Origin: Streptomyces sp. BV286
GTDB taxonomy: Bacteria; Actinomycetota; Actinomycetes; Streptomycetales; Streptomycetaceae
NCBI RefSeq assembly: GCF_019090165.1
Contig: NZ_JAHRIB010000024.1
Span: 122,648-186,647 of the forward strand
DNA: 64,000 nucleotides
Reading direction: 5' to 3'
In this document: piece by piece, positions 56,681 through 64,000 of the stretch
Numbering within the stretch: position 1 is the stretch's first letter
Layout of the letters: the number at the start of each line of letters is the position of its first letter
Made by a program: the position numbers and the translations under genes
The notes under the pieces: generated by a model
Databases searched by the model: none
Told to the model about the DNA's origin: nothing
What the model saw: only the letters and a program-made list of their open reading frames with translations

Positions 56681-58471
56681 GTGGAGCACCGGCTCGCACG
56701 CCGTGCAGTCCTGGCCGCAATGGCCGCCATCCCCACGACCGCCGCGCTGCCGGCCACCGATGCGGCGGCGTCCTCCGCCGAGGCCGATCTGGTCCTGCGC
56801 AACGGCTACGTCTGGACGGTCGACGCCCGCGACAGCATCAGGAAGGCCGTCGCCGTCCGGGACGGAAAGATCATCTATGTCGGCACGGACAACGGCGCCG
56901 CGCACTACATCGGCAGGCGCACACAAGTGGTGGACCTGGGCGGCCGGATGGTCATGCCGGGCCTGCACGACGGTCACCTGCACAGCCTGGCCGGCGGCAG
57001 CGGACTGCTGAACCTGGACTTCGCCTACGCGTCGCTGACCGTTGCCGAGTTCCTGGACAGAATCTCCGCGTATCTCGCCGAGAGCGCCGACCAGGAGCCG
57101 CTCGGCTGGGTGATCGGCTCGCACTGGTACGTGCAGGCGATGAGGCCGACCGGGGTCACCGTGACGCGCAAGGACCTCGACGGCCTCACCACCGAGCGGC
57201 CCATCGCGATCTCCTCCAGCGACTTCCACACCATGCTCGTCAACAGCCGCGCTCTGGAGCTCGCCCAAATCACCAAGGACACCCCCGACCCGGCGGGCGG
57301 GATCATCGAGCGCGACGCGGCGGGTGAGCCCACCGGGATCCTCCAGGACAGCGCCACCGCCCTAATCGGCGCCGTCCTGCCGCCCCCGACCGACGCCGAC
57401 AACCTCCGCTACGCCGAAGCGGCCCTCGCCGCGCTGCGTGCCCAGGGCGTCACGACCTTCATGGACGCGGCAGCCGACGAGAACATGCTCCGTGCCTACG
57501 CCACGCTGGCCGAGCAGGGCAAGCTCACCGCCCGCGCGCACTTCGCGCCGCTGGTCGACCTGTCCGATGAGAACCCGCTGCCCCGGCTGAAGAGGCTGCG
57601 CCGACGCTACGACACCGGCGCGCTCAGGGCCCGGCCGGATGTTCATGTCGGCAACGTCAAGGTGTTCCTCGACGGCGTGCTCCAGGCGCCCGCACAAACG
57701 GCCGCGGTCCTGGAGTCGTACCTCGTCGACGACGGTCACGGTCACATGGTCCCCGGCACCCGCAAAGGCACCGTGTACTGGCCGCAGGACAGACTCGACG
57801 CCTTCTTCACCGAGGTGGCCGCCGCCGGGTTCGACCCGCATACGCACGCCATCGGTGACCACGCCGTCCAGGTCGCCCTCAACGCCTTCGGGGCCGTCCG
57901 CCGCGCCGGACACAGGCGCAACCGCCTGACCATCGCCCACGCCGAACTCGTCTCCCCCGCCGACATCCCGCGCTTCCACCGCCTCGACGTCGTGGCTTCG
58001 ATGGGCTTCCACTGGGCCAAGCCCGGCCCCGACTCCACAGACAGCGTCGAGCCCTACCTCGGCCCCGAGCGATACGAGAACTTCGAGCCCGAGGGCGCGA
58101 TCTTCCGCGCCGGCGGCCGTGTCTCCCTCGGCAGCGACTGGCCCGTCGACCCCCTCAACGAATGGAACGCGCTGCGTACCGTCATCACCCGCACCGCTCT
58201 CCCCGGCACCGCGTACACCAAGTACGGCACGATGACCCCCAGCCAGCGTCTGCAGCGCCGCACCGCGATCCGCGCCGCCACCCTCCACGGCGCCTACCAA
58301 CTCCGCCAGGAGCACCGCACCGGCTCCATCGAGGTGGGCAAGCTCGCCGACCTGATCGTCCTCGACCGCAACATCCTCAAGATCCCGGCCGACGACATCG
58401 GCAACACCCGGGTGCTGCTCACCCTGGTCGGCGGCAAGCCGGTCCACGGCTCGTACGAGACCCTTTCCTAA
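56681..58471 (+). CDS. Exported amidohydrolase, YtcJ-like
   Basis: A 596-aa metal-dependent amidohydrolase-superfamily protein: VLRNGYVWTVDARDS, HDGHLHSLAGG (HxH), HTHAIGDHAV, LGSDWPVDP. The start MEHRLARRAVLAAMAAIPTT resembles a Tat signal with twin arginines and a cleavage region near ATDAAASSA. GTG 56681 follows GGGAGA. The YtcJ group acts on varied amides; a substrate cannot be read here. LacI regulation is likely. Confidence 0.9.
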   Translation: MEHRLARRAVLAAMAAIPTTAALPATDAAASSAEADLVLRNGYVWTVDARDSIRKAVAVRDGKIIYVGTDNGAAHYIGRRTQVVDLGGRMVMPGLHDGHLHSLAGGSGLLNLDFAYASLTVAEFLDRISAYLAESADQEPLGWVIGSHWYVQAMRPTGVTVTRKDLDGLTTERPIAISSSDFHTMLVNSRALELAQITKDTPDPAGGIIERDAAGEPTGILQDSATALIGAVLPPPTDADNLRYAEAALAALRAQGVTTFMDAAADENMLRAYATLAEQGKLTARAHFAPLVDLSDENPLPRLKRLRRRYDTGALRARPDVHVGNVKVFLDGVLQAPAQTAAVLESYLVDDGHGHMVPGTRKGTVYWPQDRLDAFFTEVAAAGFDPHTHAIGDHAVQVALNAFGAVRRAGHRRNRLTIAHAELVSPADIPRFHRLDVVASMGFHWAKPGPDSTDSVEPYLGPERYENFEPEGAIFRAGGRVSLGSDWPVDPLNEWNALRTVITRTALPGTAYTKYGTMTPSQRLQRRTAIRAATLHGAYQLRQEHRTGSIEVGKLADLIVLDRNILKIPADDIGNTRVLLTLVGGKPVHGSYETLS

Positions 58472-59041
58472 CACGGGCATGCACTCACTGGGGGTCTCGT
58501 TGCAGGTCAGCAAGATCCGGCCGTCAGGTCCCGGCGCGTGGGCATCCTCATCGTTTAGGGAGGCACGCCCCGGGCCCACCCCGCCTACTGCAAGACGCAG
58601 ACGCAGAGTTTGGCACTCGCCTCTGGCCTGGTGTAGAGCACCTACGAAGGCTGCGACATCGTGGCCGTTCCGAGTGCCTCTCCTCACACCTTCCCTGGGG
58701 CAACCCGTGTCGCGGCTGAGGCTTCGTCTCCGCCAGTCGTGGTGACGTCCCCTCGGAGAGCTGCTTCCACGCCCTTACCGTCACCGGCTACGGTGGACCC
58801 GTTTCCGCCGAGTGGAAGACGCGGAATGGACCACCGCGCTGGGTGCCCGAAGCCCTCCGGATCCTCAAACGGTTTCGGCCTCGCCCCCCGGCATACAGTC
58901 CTTCGACTCCGCATGCAGCAACCAGACCTGACCTCACGGTCCGTCCTCCCATGATGCTTTCGATGCCCCGGCGTGGCGGGCCGTTGGACAGAATGCGCCG
59001 GGCCGTTCGCAAGCCCGTGTGATCGGAGAGAGGCCAGCACC
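58472..59041. other. Intergenic stretch, no gene recognised
   Basis: 570 bp with short frames on both strands and no family match, no ribosome site and no clear hairpin. A promoter for the GMC gene should lie in its last part; GGAGAG at 59026-59031 is the ribosome site. Confidence 0.5.
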
Positions 59042-61114
59042 ATGATTCCCTATCCCTACCGGGCGCGGCTCGCCGAGTTGCTCGACATTCTCATACCGGC
59101 GGATTCACAGCCCGATGCGACCGGGGCCGGGCTGCTGAGCTGGATGGACGGCCTCGCTGATCGCGACCACGCGACGTACTGGGGCCAGCTGTTCAGCCCC
59201 GGCCTGGATGCTCTGTCCGCCGAACTCGCATCGGGAGCCGTTCTGGGAGCTGAGCTGGTCGCCGAGTTGGAGGCGGCTCGGGCTCGGCCGGGGTGGACGG
59301 TCTCACCTGCCGATTTCGTTGAGACGATGGCCACCGTGGCCGCCCACGGATACTACGGGCGAAGGGAAAGCGAATCCTGGGAGGGGCTCGGATACGACCC
59401 GTCACCGAAACAGCGGACAGAACTGCCGGTCCATCATGCTCGCCCCATCGAGTCAGGTCCCGAAGCTCTCCACCGCACATGGGACGTCATCGTCGTCGGG
59501 GCGGGCGCGGGTGGCGGAGTGGCGGCCCGTGTCCTGACCGCGGCTGGGGCCCAGGTGCTGCTGTTGGAACGTGGACGTTTCCTCACGTACGAGGAGATCG
59601 GGCACGACCATCTCGCCAATCACCGATTCCCCGCCTACGGACACACCACCGGGCCTGACTACGTCGGCAATCCACGTGTGGTGGCTGAACCGGGCAGACC
59701 GGACCGCCGCGTCGAGGAGCCCTATCACGGGGATTGGCACAACAACGCGATGACGGTCGGCGGCGGCACCCGCGTCTATCAGGGCATGGCGTGGCGGTTC
59801 CAACCCGACGACTTCCGCATGGCGTCGCGATATGGCGTACCCGAAGGCAGTTCGCTCGCGGACTGGCCGCTGACCTATGACGATCTCGAGCGTCACTACA
59901 CGCGCGCCGAGCAAGAGTTCGGTGTCTGCGGGGACGGACAGGCGCACCGGTGCCAGGGCTTTCGCAGCCGTGAGTACCCGATGCCTGCTCAGCCGTCGAC
60001 GCGGGAGGCCGACGTGCTCCGCAAAGGTGCCGCGGCCCTCGGCCTCACCACCGGGCCGGTGCCGCTGCTGCTCAACTCCCGCCCACGTGACGGACGCGCC
60101 GCCTGTGTGCGCTGCGGTGAGTGCGTCGGCTTCGGCTGCCCGGTCGATGCCCGCGCCGGTGTCCACAACACCGTCATCCCGCTTGCCCTGAAGACGGGCC
60201 TGTGCCGCCTCGTCAGCGGGCAGCGGGCACAGCGAGTCCTGGTCGACGGCACCGGACGTGCCACCGGTGTGGTGGTGCGCGACATGGACACGGGTGCTCG
60301 GGTCGAAGTGCGCGCCGGGGCCGTGGTCCTGGCTGCCGGAGCGATCGAGACCGCTCGGCTGTTGCTGGCCAGCGCCACCGACAAGGCTCCCACGGGCTTG
60401 GGAAACCGTTCGGACCAGGTCGGACGGCACCTGCAAGGGCACAACTACACCGGGGTGTTCGGGTTGTTCGACGAACCGGTGCAGGATCTCCAAGGTCCGG
60501 GGGTGTCGATAGCGACCTGCGACTACATGCACAATCTGGGCGGCGACGTGGTGGGGGGCGGGGTACTGGCCAACGAAACGGTGAAGATACCCGTGTTGTT
60601 CCGTGCCTGGGCAATGCCACCAGAAGCACCGCGTTGGGGGCACGCGGCAAAGGGCTGGATGCGGGACTCCTACCTACGCACCTCGCACATCATGGGCCCG
60701 ATCCAGGAGATCCCGAACCCGGAGGCGAGGGTGACCCTCGCCTCCGGAGTGCTCGACTCCGGCGGTGACACCGTGGTCCGGCTCTCTGGGGTGCAGCATC
60801 CGGAAAGTGTCCGGGCCGCGGAAGCGTTGCGCGAGCGGGCTCTGGCCTGGATGCACGCATCCGGTGCGCGCCGAGTGTGGACGACCCCCGTGGCAACAGG
60901 GCTGTCCGCGGGCCAGCACCAGGCGGGGACCGCCCGCATGGGTGCGGACCCGGCAACCTCGGTGACCGATCCCTTCGGGCGAGTGCACGGCCATCCCGGC
61001 CTATGGGTCATGGACGCGTCCCTGCATGTCACTAACGGCGGTGTGAACCCGGTACTGACCATCCTGGCGCTGGCCTACCGCTGCGCCGAGGAAATGGCAA
61101 TAGCCGGCACATAA
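59042..61114 (+). CDS. GMC oxidoreductase with fused gluconate-2-dehydrogenase-subunit-3-like domain
   Basis: A 690-aa flavoprotein. Residues 1-130 (RLAELLDILIPADSQPDATGAG, then WVDxFVETM-like) match the small Gluconate_2-dh3 subunit usually encoded apart. The rest is a GMC oxidoreductase: VIVVGAGAGGGVAARVL, GGGTRVYQGMAWR, ACVRCGECVGFGCPV and the C-terminal His/Asn site in DASLHVTNGGVNPVLTILALAYR. Family members oxidise sugars or sterols. ATG 59042 has GGAGAGAGG upstream; ATG 58973 lacks one. Monocistronic. Confidence 0.9.
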   Translation: MIPYPYRARLAELLDILIPADSQPDATGAGLLSWMDGLADRDHATYWGQLFSPGLDALSAELASGAVLGAELVAELEAARARPGWTVSPADFVETMATVAAHGYYGRRESESWEGLGYDPSPKQRTELPVHHARPIESGPEALHRTWDVIVVGAGAGGGVAARVLTAAGAQVLLLERGRFLTYEEIGHDHLANHRFPAYGHTTGPDYVGNPRVVAEPGRPDRRVEEPYHGDWHNNAMTVGGGTRVYQGMAWRFQPDDFRMASRYGVPEGSSLADWPLTYDDLERHYTRAEQEFGVCGDGQAHRCQGFRSREYPMPAQPSTREADVLRKGAAALGLTTGPVPLLLNSRPRDGRAACVRCGECVGFGCPVDARAGVHNTVIPLALKTGLCRLVSGQRAQRVLVDGTGRATGVVVRDMDTGARVEVRAGAVVLAAGAIETARLLLASATDKAPTGLGNRSDQVGRHLQGHNYTGVFGLFDEPVQDLQGPGVSIATCDYMHNLGGDVVGGGVLANETVKIPVLFRAWAMPPEAPRWGHAAKGWMRDSYLRTSHIMGPIQEIPNPEARVTLASGVLDSGGDTVVRLSGVQHPESVRAAEALRERALAWMHASGARRVWTTPVATGLSAGQHQAGTARMGADPATSVTDPFGRVHGHPGLWVMDASLHVTNGGVNPVLTILALAYRCAEEMAIAGT

Positions 61115-61782
61115 CAGCGCGGGCCACCCGCCCGGAGCGTCGCACACCCGGGCCGGTGGGGCTGATAACGGCGGCGATCTGCCCCACCCGGGGACGCCGA
61201 GCGCCATAGCCTGGCGGACGAGGGTACGGGCTGCCAGTACGGTCTCGATCTCCGTGGGGCAGCCGTTCTCGCCGCCCAGGGTGATACATGGCAGCGCGGT
61301 GCCGACGATTGCTGGTCGAGCATGGCCAGGACCATGCCGCCCATGGCCCCGCGTCCGGATATGAACCCGCCAAGGTGTTCGACGACCCGGTCAACCACGT
61401 GGGGAGGCCAAGCACGGTCAGCTTCATCCTGAACCGGCCGAGACGAGACCGCACTGCGCGCCTTGCTGGTCTCCTTCCTCGAACCACGCCCAGCGGCCCC
61501 CTCACGCGTGCGGAGGCGGACCGGCACGGGCATCCGGCTGCGAGAACTGGAGAAGCTGCAGGCAACAGTGGCCGCTCACCAACCCCCGGGCGGCCCGTCC
61601 TTCGGGGCTACGCACTGGATCCGGGCCATCCGCACCGCCCGGATGATGCGGCAGTGGGCGCCTGACACCGCCGACGCCTAGAAGGGGCGCGGCACCGGCT
61701 GACTCGCTGTGCGGCGCAACGAGCTGCCCGAACGTCTGGTCGCCCGATCACGCCTGGGGATCGGGACGGCAGGCCAAGCCGA
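61115..61782. other. Intergenic stretch, possible decayed coding
   Basis: About 670 bp between the GMC gene and the MerR promoter. A 72-aa plus-strand frame (61463-61681) reads LRELEKLQATVAAHQPP but has no ribosome site or known family. Minus-strand pieces (VVEHLGGFISGRGAMGG) look protein-like but are short. I cannot assign a gene. Confidence 0.45.
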
Positions 61783-61783
61783 C

Positions 61784-61815
61784 TTGCACCTGACGCTGGC
61801 GTCAGGTTTTAGCGT
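61784..61815 (+). promoter_or_regulatory. MerR-type promoter/operator, copy B
   Basis: TTGCAC (61784-61789), inverted repeat ACCTGAC-6-GTCAGGT (61788-61807), TAGCGT (61810-61815): the same 20-bp-spaced layout as copy A at 8958. It precedes the NADP oxidoreductase by 103 bp. Likely activated by the MerR protein at 63468. Confidence 0.7.
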
Positions 61816-61917
61816 GGTGGCTGTTGGAGCTCCGCAGCCCCCTGCGGACCTCACTGCCCTGCCATCAACGATCTTCCGCGCCTGCCGTGAGCAGCCGCGA
61901 CCGACAAAGGAGTACTC

Positions 61918-62853
61918 ATGCGCGCAGCCGTCTACCGATCGCTCGGCGGCCCGGATGTGGTCGAGGTCGCCGAGGTCGACAAGCCGGTTCCGGGCCTGAG
62001 CGAGATTCGCATCAGGGTCCAGGCGGCCACGCTCAACCCGGCCGATGCGGCGGCTTGGAGCCGGGGCTACTTCCCCGCCCCCCCGGAGGGGACCGCGTAC
62101 GGCCTCGGCTGGGACGTCGCGGGCGTGGTCGACGCGGTCGGCCCGGGCAGCCACTGGACGCCCGGACAGCCGGTCATCGCGTTCAGCCACGCCTTGCCCC
62201 TGGGCCTGAACCGGGGGCAGGCCGAGTACATCGTGGTTCCTCCCCAGGCGATCGCTGCGGCGCCCGCGGGCGTCGACCCGGTCCACGCCGCCACCATCCC
62301 GCTCAACGGCCTGACCGCGGCCCAGTCCGTCGAACTGCTCGGCATCCAGGCAGGCCAGACCGTCCTCATCACCGGCGCGGAGGGCGCGGTCGGCGGCTAC
62401 GCGGTGCAACTGGCCAAGCGCCGGGGAGCCGTGGTCATCGCCACCGACCTCTCGCCCGACGGCGACTTCGCGACCAAGGTGGCGGGCGCCGACCTGTACG
62501 TGCCGGCCTCGCAGACGCCGGCCGAGGCCGTCCGCGCGGTGCGCCCCGAAGGAGTCGACGCCGTCCTGGACACCGCCATGCTGGGACAGGCCGTCATCGC
62601 AGCGGTGACCGACGGCGGCAGGTTCGTGACCACACGGATCGACGCCCTGCCCCAGAGCGAGCGGGGCATCCGGGTCCTGCTGACACAGGTCGGCCCGGAC
62701 GGAGCCATGCTTTCGACGCTGTCCGATCTGGCCGCTGCGGGCGACCTGGCGTTGCGCGTGGCCGAGACCTACCCGCTACAGGAGGCCGCGCAGGCCTACG
62801 CGCGCATGATCAAGGGCGGGATCCAGGGACGTGTCGTCCTCACCATGGAGTGA
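61918..62853 (+). CDS. NADP-dependent quinone-oxidoreductase-like protein (MDR, zinc-free)
   Basis: A 311-aa MDR protein: MRAAVYRSLGGPDVVEVAEV, GWDVAGVVDAVGPGS, NADPH site [23 protein letters not shown], no zinc-binding Cys. The family reduces quinones and enones and often responds to electrophile stress. It has its own MerR-type promoter (copy B). It converges on merR with a strong hairpin between. Confidence 0.92.
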   Translation: MRAAVYRSLGGPDVVEVAEVDKPVPGLSEIRIRVQAATLNPADAAAWSRGYFPAPPEGTAYGLGWDVAGVVDAVGPGSHWTPGQPVIAFSHALPLGLNRGQAEYIVVPPQAIAAAPAGVDPVHAATIPLNGLTAAQSVELLGIQAGQTVLITGAEGAVGGYAVQLAKRRGAVVIATDLSPDGDFATKVAGADLYVPASQTPAEAVRAVRPEGVDAVLDTAMLGQAVIAAVTDGGRFVTTRIDALPQSERGIRVLLTQVGPDGAMLSTLSDLAAAGDLALRVAETYPLQEAAQAYARMIKGGIQGRVVLTME

Positions 62854-62996
62854 GCACGACGCCCTCTCGTACGCCTGTGACGCGACCGACCGGGGCGCAG
62901 ACTGCGCCCCGGTCGGTCGCACCATCTGCGGCGGGACCGTGCGGTTGCGGACGAGGCGCCGGCTCGTACGACCCTGCAGCCACGGTGAGGTCTGTC

Positions 62997-63052
62997 GCTG
63001 AATCGGCCTGCCGCACACTGCTTGTGAGCAGTGTGCGGCAGGCCGATTCAGC
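62997..63052. terminator. 26-bp perfect hairpin between convergent genes
   Basis: Arms 62997-63022 and 63027-63052 are perfect complements with a 4-base loop (TGTG). It lies between the oxidoreductase stop (62853) and the merR stop (63070), so it can act as a bidirectional terminator for both. Confidence 0.85.
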
Positions 63053-63069
63053 CGGTACTGGGTACCGAT

Positions 63070-63468
63070 TCAGGCGGTGCTGGCGGCGACGCCGGCACGT
63101 ACGGGGTGGCGGTGATGCGGGTGACTGGGGTCCGTCGCCACAGCGATGATCTCGTCGAGGCGGGCGCGCACTGCCGTCAGGTCGTTGATCTGGCGGTTGA
63201 TGCGGGCCCGTTCGGTGATAAGGCTGTCGGTGAACCCATGGGGCGCAGCGCCTTCGTTCATGCACCGCGGCAGGATCTCGCGAACGAGCCTGCTCGACAG
63301 GCCGGCGGCGTACAACTGCTGGATCATCTTGACCCGCTCGACCGAGCCGTCCTGGTACTCCCGCTGCCCCCCGGCGGTACGCGTGGGGCCGAGCAGCCGC
63401 TGCTCTTCGTAGTAACGCAGCGCCCGAACGCTCACCCCCGCCTGTTCGGCGACCTCTCCGATCCGCAT
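63070..63468 (-). CDS. MerR family regulator
   Basis: A 132-aa MerR: HTH IGEVAEQAGVSVRALRYYEEQRLLGPTR, helix RQINDLTAVRARLDEII, and a lone Cys (LPRCMNEG). No clear metal-site Cys pair, so a redox or electrophile signal is more likely than a metal. Its own promoter carries the same operator (copy C), so it is probably autoregulated and drives the oxidoreductase. Confidence 0.92.
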   Translation of the reverse strand: MRIGEVAEQAGVSVRALRYYEEQRLLGPTRTAGGQREYQDGSVERVKMIQQLYAAGLSSRLVREILPRCMNEGAAPHGFTDSLITERARINRQINDLTAVRARLDEIIAVATDPSHPHHRHPVRAGVAASTA

Positions 63469-63505
63469 GGTTACTCCTAGCTGTTTGGTGCCCCACCAGA
63501 GCTAT

Positions 63506-63530
63506 ATCTGACGTCAGCGTGAGGTTTGAG
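63506..63530 (-). promoter_or_regulatory. MerR-type operator before merR, copy C
   Basis: On the minus strand ACCTCAC-6-GTCAGAT (63525-63506) aligns base for base with copies A and B except at a few positions. It sits 38 bases upstream of the merR start. A weaker match suggests autoregulation. Confidence 0.6.
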
Positions 63531-63569
63531 TGTAACTGATGTCGACGCCCTGAGCCGGGAGAGGGAGGG

Positions 63570-64000
63570 TCAGTGGCCAGCCAGGAGGGTGCGCAGGCGT
63601 GCGGCGTGTTCGTCGATGGCATGGGGGCCGTTGCTGGTGAGCAGGCGAACGTCCTCCTCCCAGATGACCTTGACGGCGGCGGGGTTGGTGGTGGTCTGCA
63701 CCTGGTAGCCGGCGTTTTTAAGGGCTTCGTCGATGAAGTAGCCCATGCGTACCTTCTTGCCGGGGATCTTGAGGTAGCCGTTGCTGAGGACGAAGAGTTC
63801 GGCGGACTTTGCGACCGTGGTCACACGCACGCCCTTGAAGGCGTGCTCGGGGTCGGTGACAACGGTGCCCTCGGGGCTCACCCGATACTTGGCCGAGGCC
63901 ATGGCGATCGGGGCGTGGCAGATCAGCGAGATCAGCACCTGGTTCTCCCGCAGGGTGTGCAGGAGTTCGCCGAGCCAGGGGTTGTCGACGAAGTCGACCA
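63570..64000 (-). CDS. PfpI/DJ-1 family protein (5' part missing)
   Basis: The frame enters from the right edge (VDFVDNPWLGELLHTLREN) and continues LISLICHAPIAMASAKYR, where the Cys in ICHAP is the nucleophile elbow of the DJ-1/PfpI/Hsp31 fold. It ends at 63570 with AARLRTLLAGH. At least 143 residues are visible. Such proteins are glyoxalase III/deglycase-like or stress proteins. It lies 100 bp from merR in the same direction, so the MerR operator is not its promoter. Confidence 0.88.
   Translation of the reverse strand, partial: VDFVDNPWLGELLHTLRENQVLISLICHAPIAMASAKYRVSPEGTVVTDPEHAFKGVRVTTVAKSAELFVLSNGYLKIPGKKVRMGYFIDEALKNAGYQVQTTTNPAAVKVIWEEDVRLLTSNGPHAIDEHAARLRTLLAGH

Overview
The window is high-GC actinobacterial DNA and looks like Streptomyces. 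It has GTG and TTG starts, dense ATGA/GTGA stop-start overlaps, long antisense shadow ORFs, an anti-sigma-like ATPase, a TPR regulator with a rare TTA leucine codon, and families typical of that genus. No rRNA, tRNA or CRISPR array was seen.

Layout. 1-8.7 kb: an FxLD-type class I lanthipeptide cluster on the minus strand. It holds a 59-aa precursor missing from a standard ORF list, LanB, LanC, and a thiopeptide-type protein that runs into an isoaspartate-methyltransferase-like domain cut by the left edge. Beside it are a coupled three-gene ATPase/small-protein operon, a TPR regulator and a GNAT. 8.7-14.1 kb: a MerR-type promoter, a VOC gene with an internal stop, a large secreted S8 protease preceded by a decayed copy of its own C-terminus, and two decayed group II intron protein fragments.

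14.1-33 kb: an N-methylated amino-acid (betaine) catabolic island, best explained as hydroxyproline-betaine/proline-betaine use. An eight-gene minus-strand run encodes a Rieske N-demethylase, a ProV/W/X importer, glutathione-independent formaldehyde dehydrogenase, an FAD amine-oxidase-like protein, a DapA-family deaminase/aldolase and an aldehyde dehydrogenase. The divergent plus-strand run encodes the Rieske reductase, an MDR oxidoreductase and an HpbD-like hydroxyproline betaine 2-epimerase. A proline-racemase-family gene follows. Regulators are an IclR protein and an unusual protein in which a catalytically dead IS630-type transposase is fused in frame to a GntR/FCD regulator.

33-42.6 kb: the one-carbon end of the same metabolism, operon glyA-soxB-soxD-soxA-soxG-sdaA-purU with a divergent GntR regulator. 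Sarcosine goes to glycine, serine and pyruvate, and folate one-carbon units are released as formate. 43-44 kb: an ornithine-cyclodeaminase/mu-crystallin-family reductase that may complement the racemase-family enzyme. 44.7-49.4 kb: a tightly coupled ferredoxin / ferredoxin reductase / P450 / carboxymuconolactone-decarboxylase-like / SDR operon with a divergent TetR. 49.4-50.5 kb: decayed xanthine dehydrogenase and SpoIIE-phosphatase genes.

50.7-61 kb: PadR regulator, sulfatase with a CxPxR formylglycine motif, MFS transporter and a true formylglycine-generating enzyme, then LacI regulator, secreted amidohydrolase and GMC oxidoreductase. 61.8-64 kb: a quinone-oxidoreductase-like gene and a convergent MerR regulator, separated by a 26-bp perfect hairpin, and a PfpI/DJ-1 gene cut by the right edge. 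The same MerR-type operator occurs at three places in the window: before the broken VOC gene, before the oxidoreductase and before merR itself.
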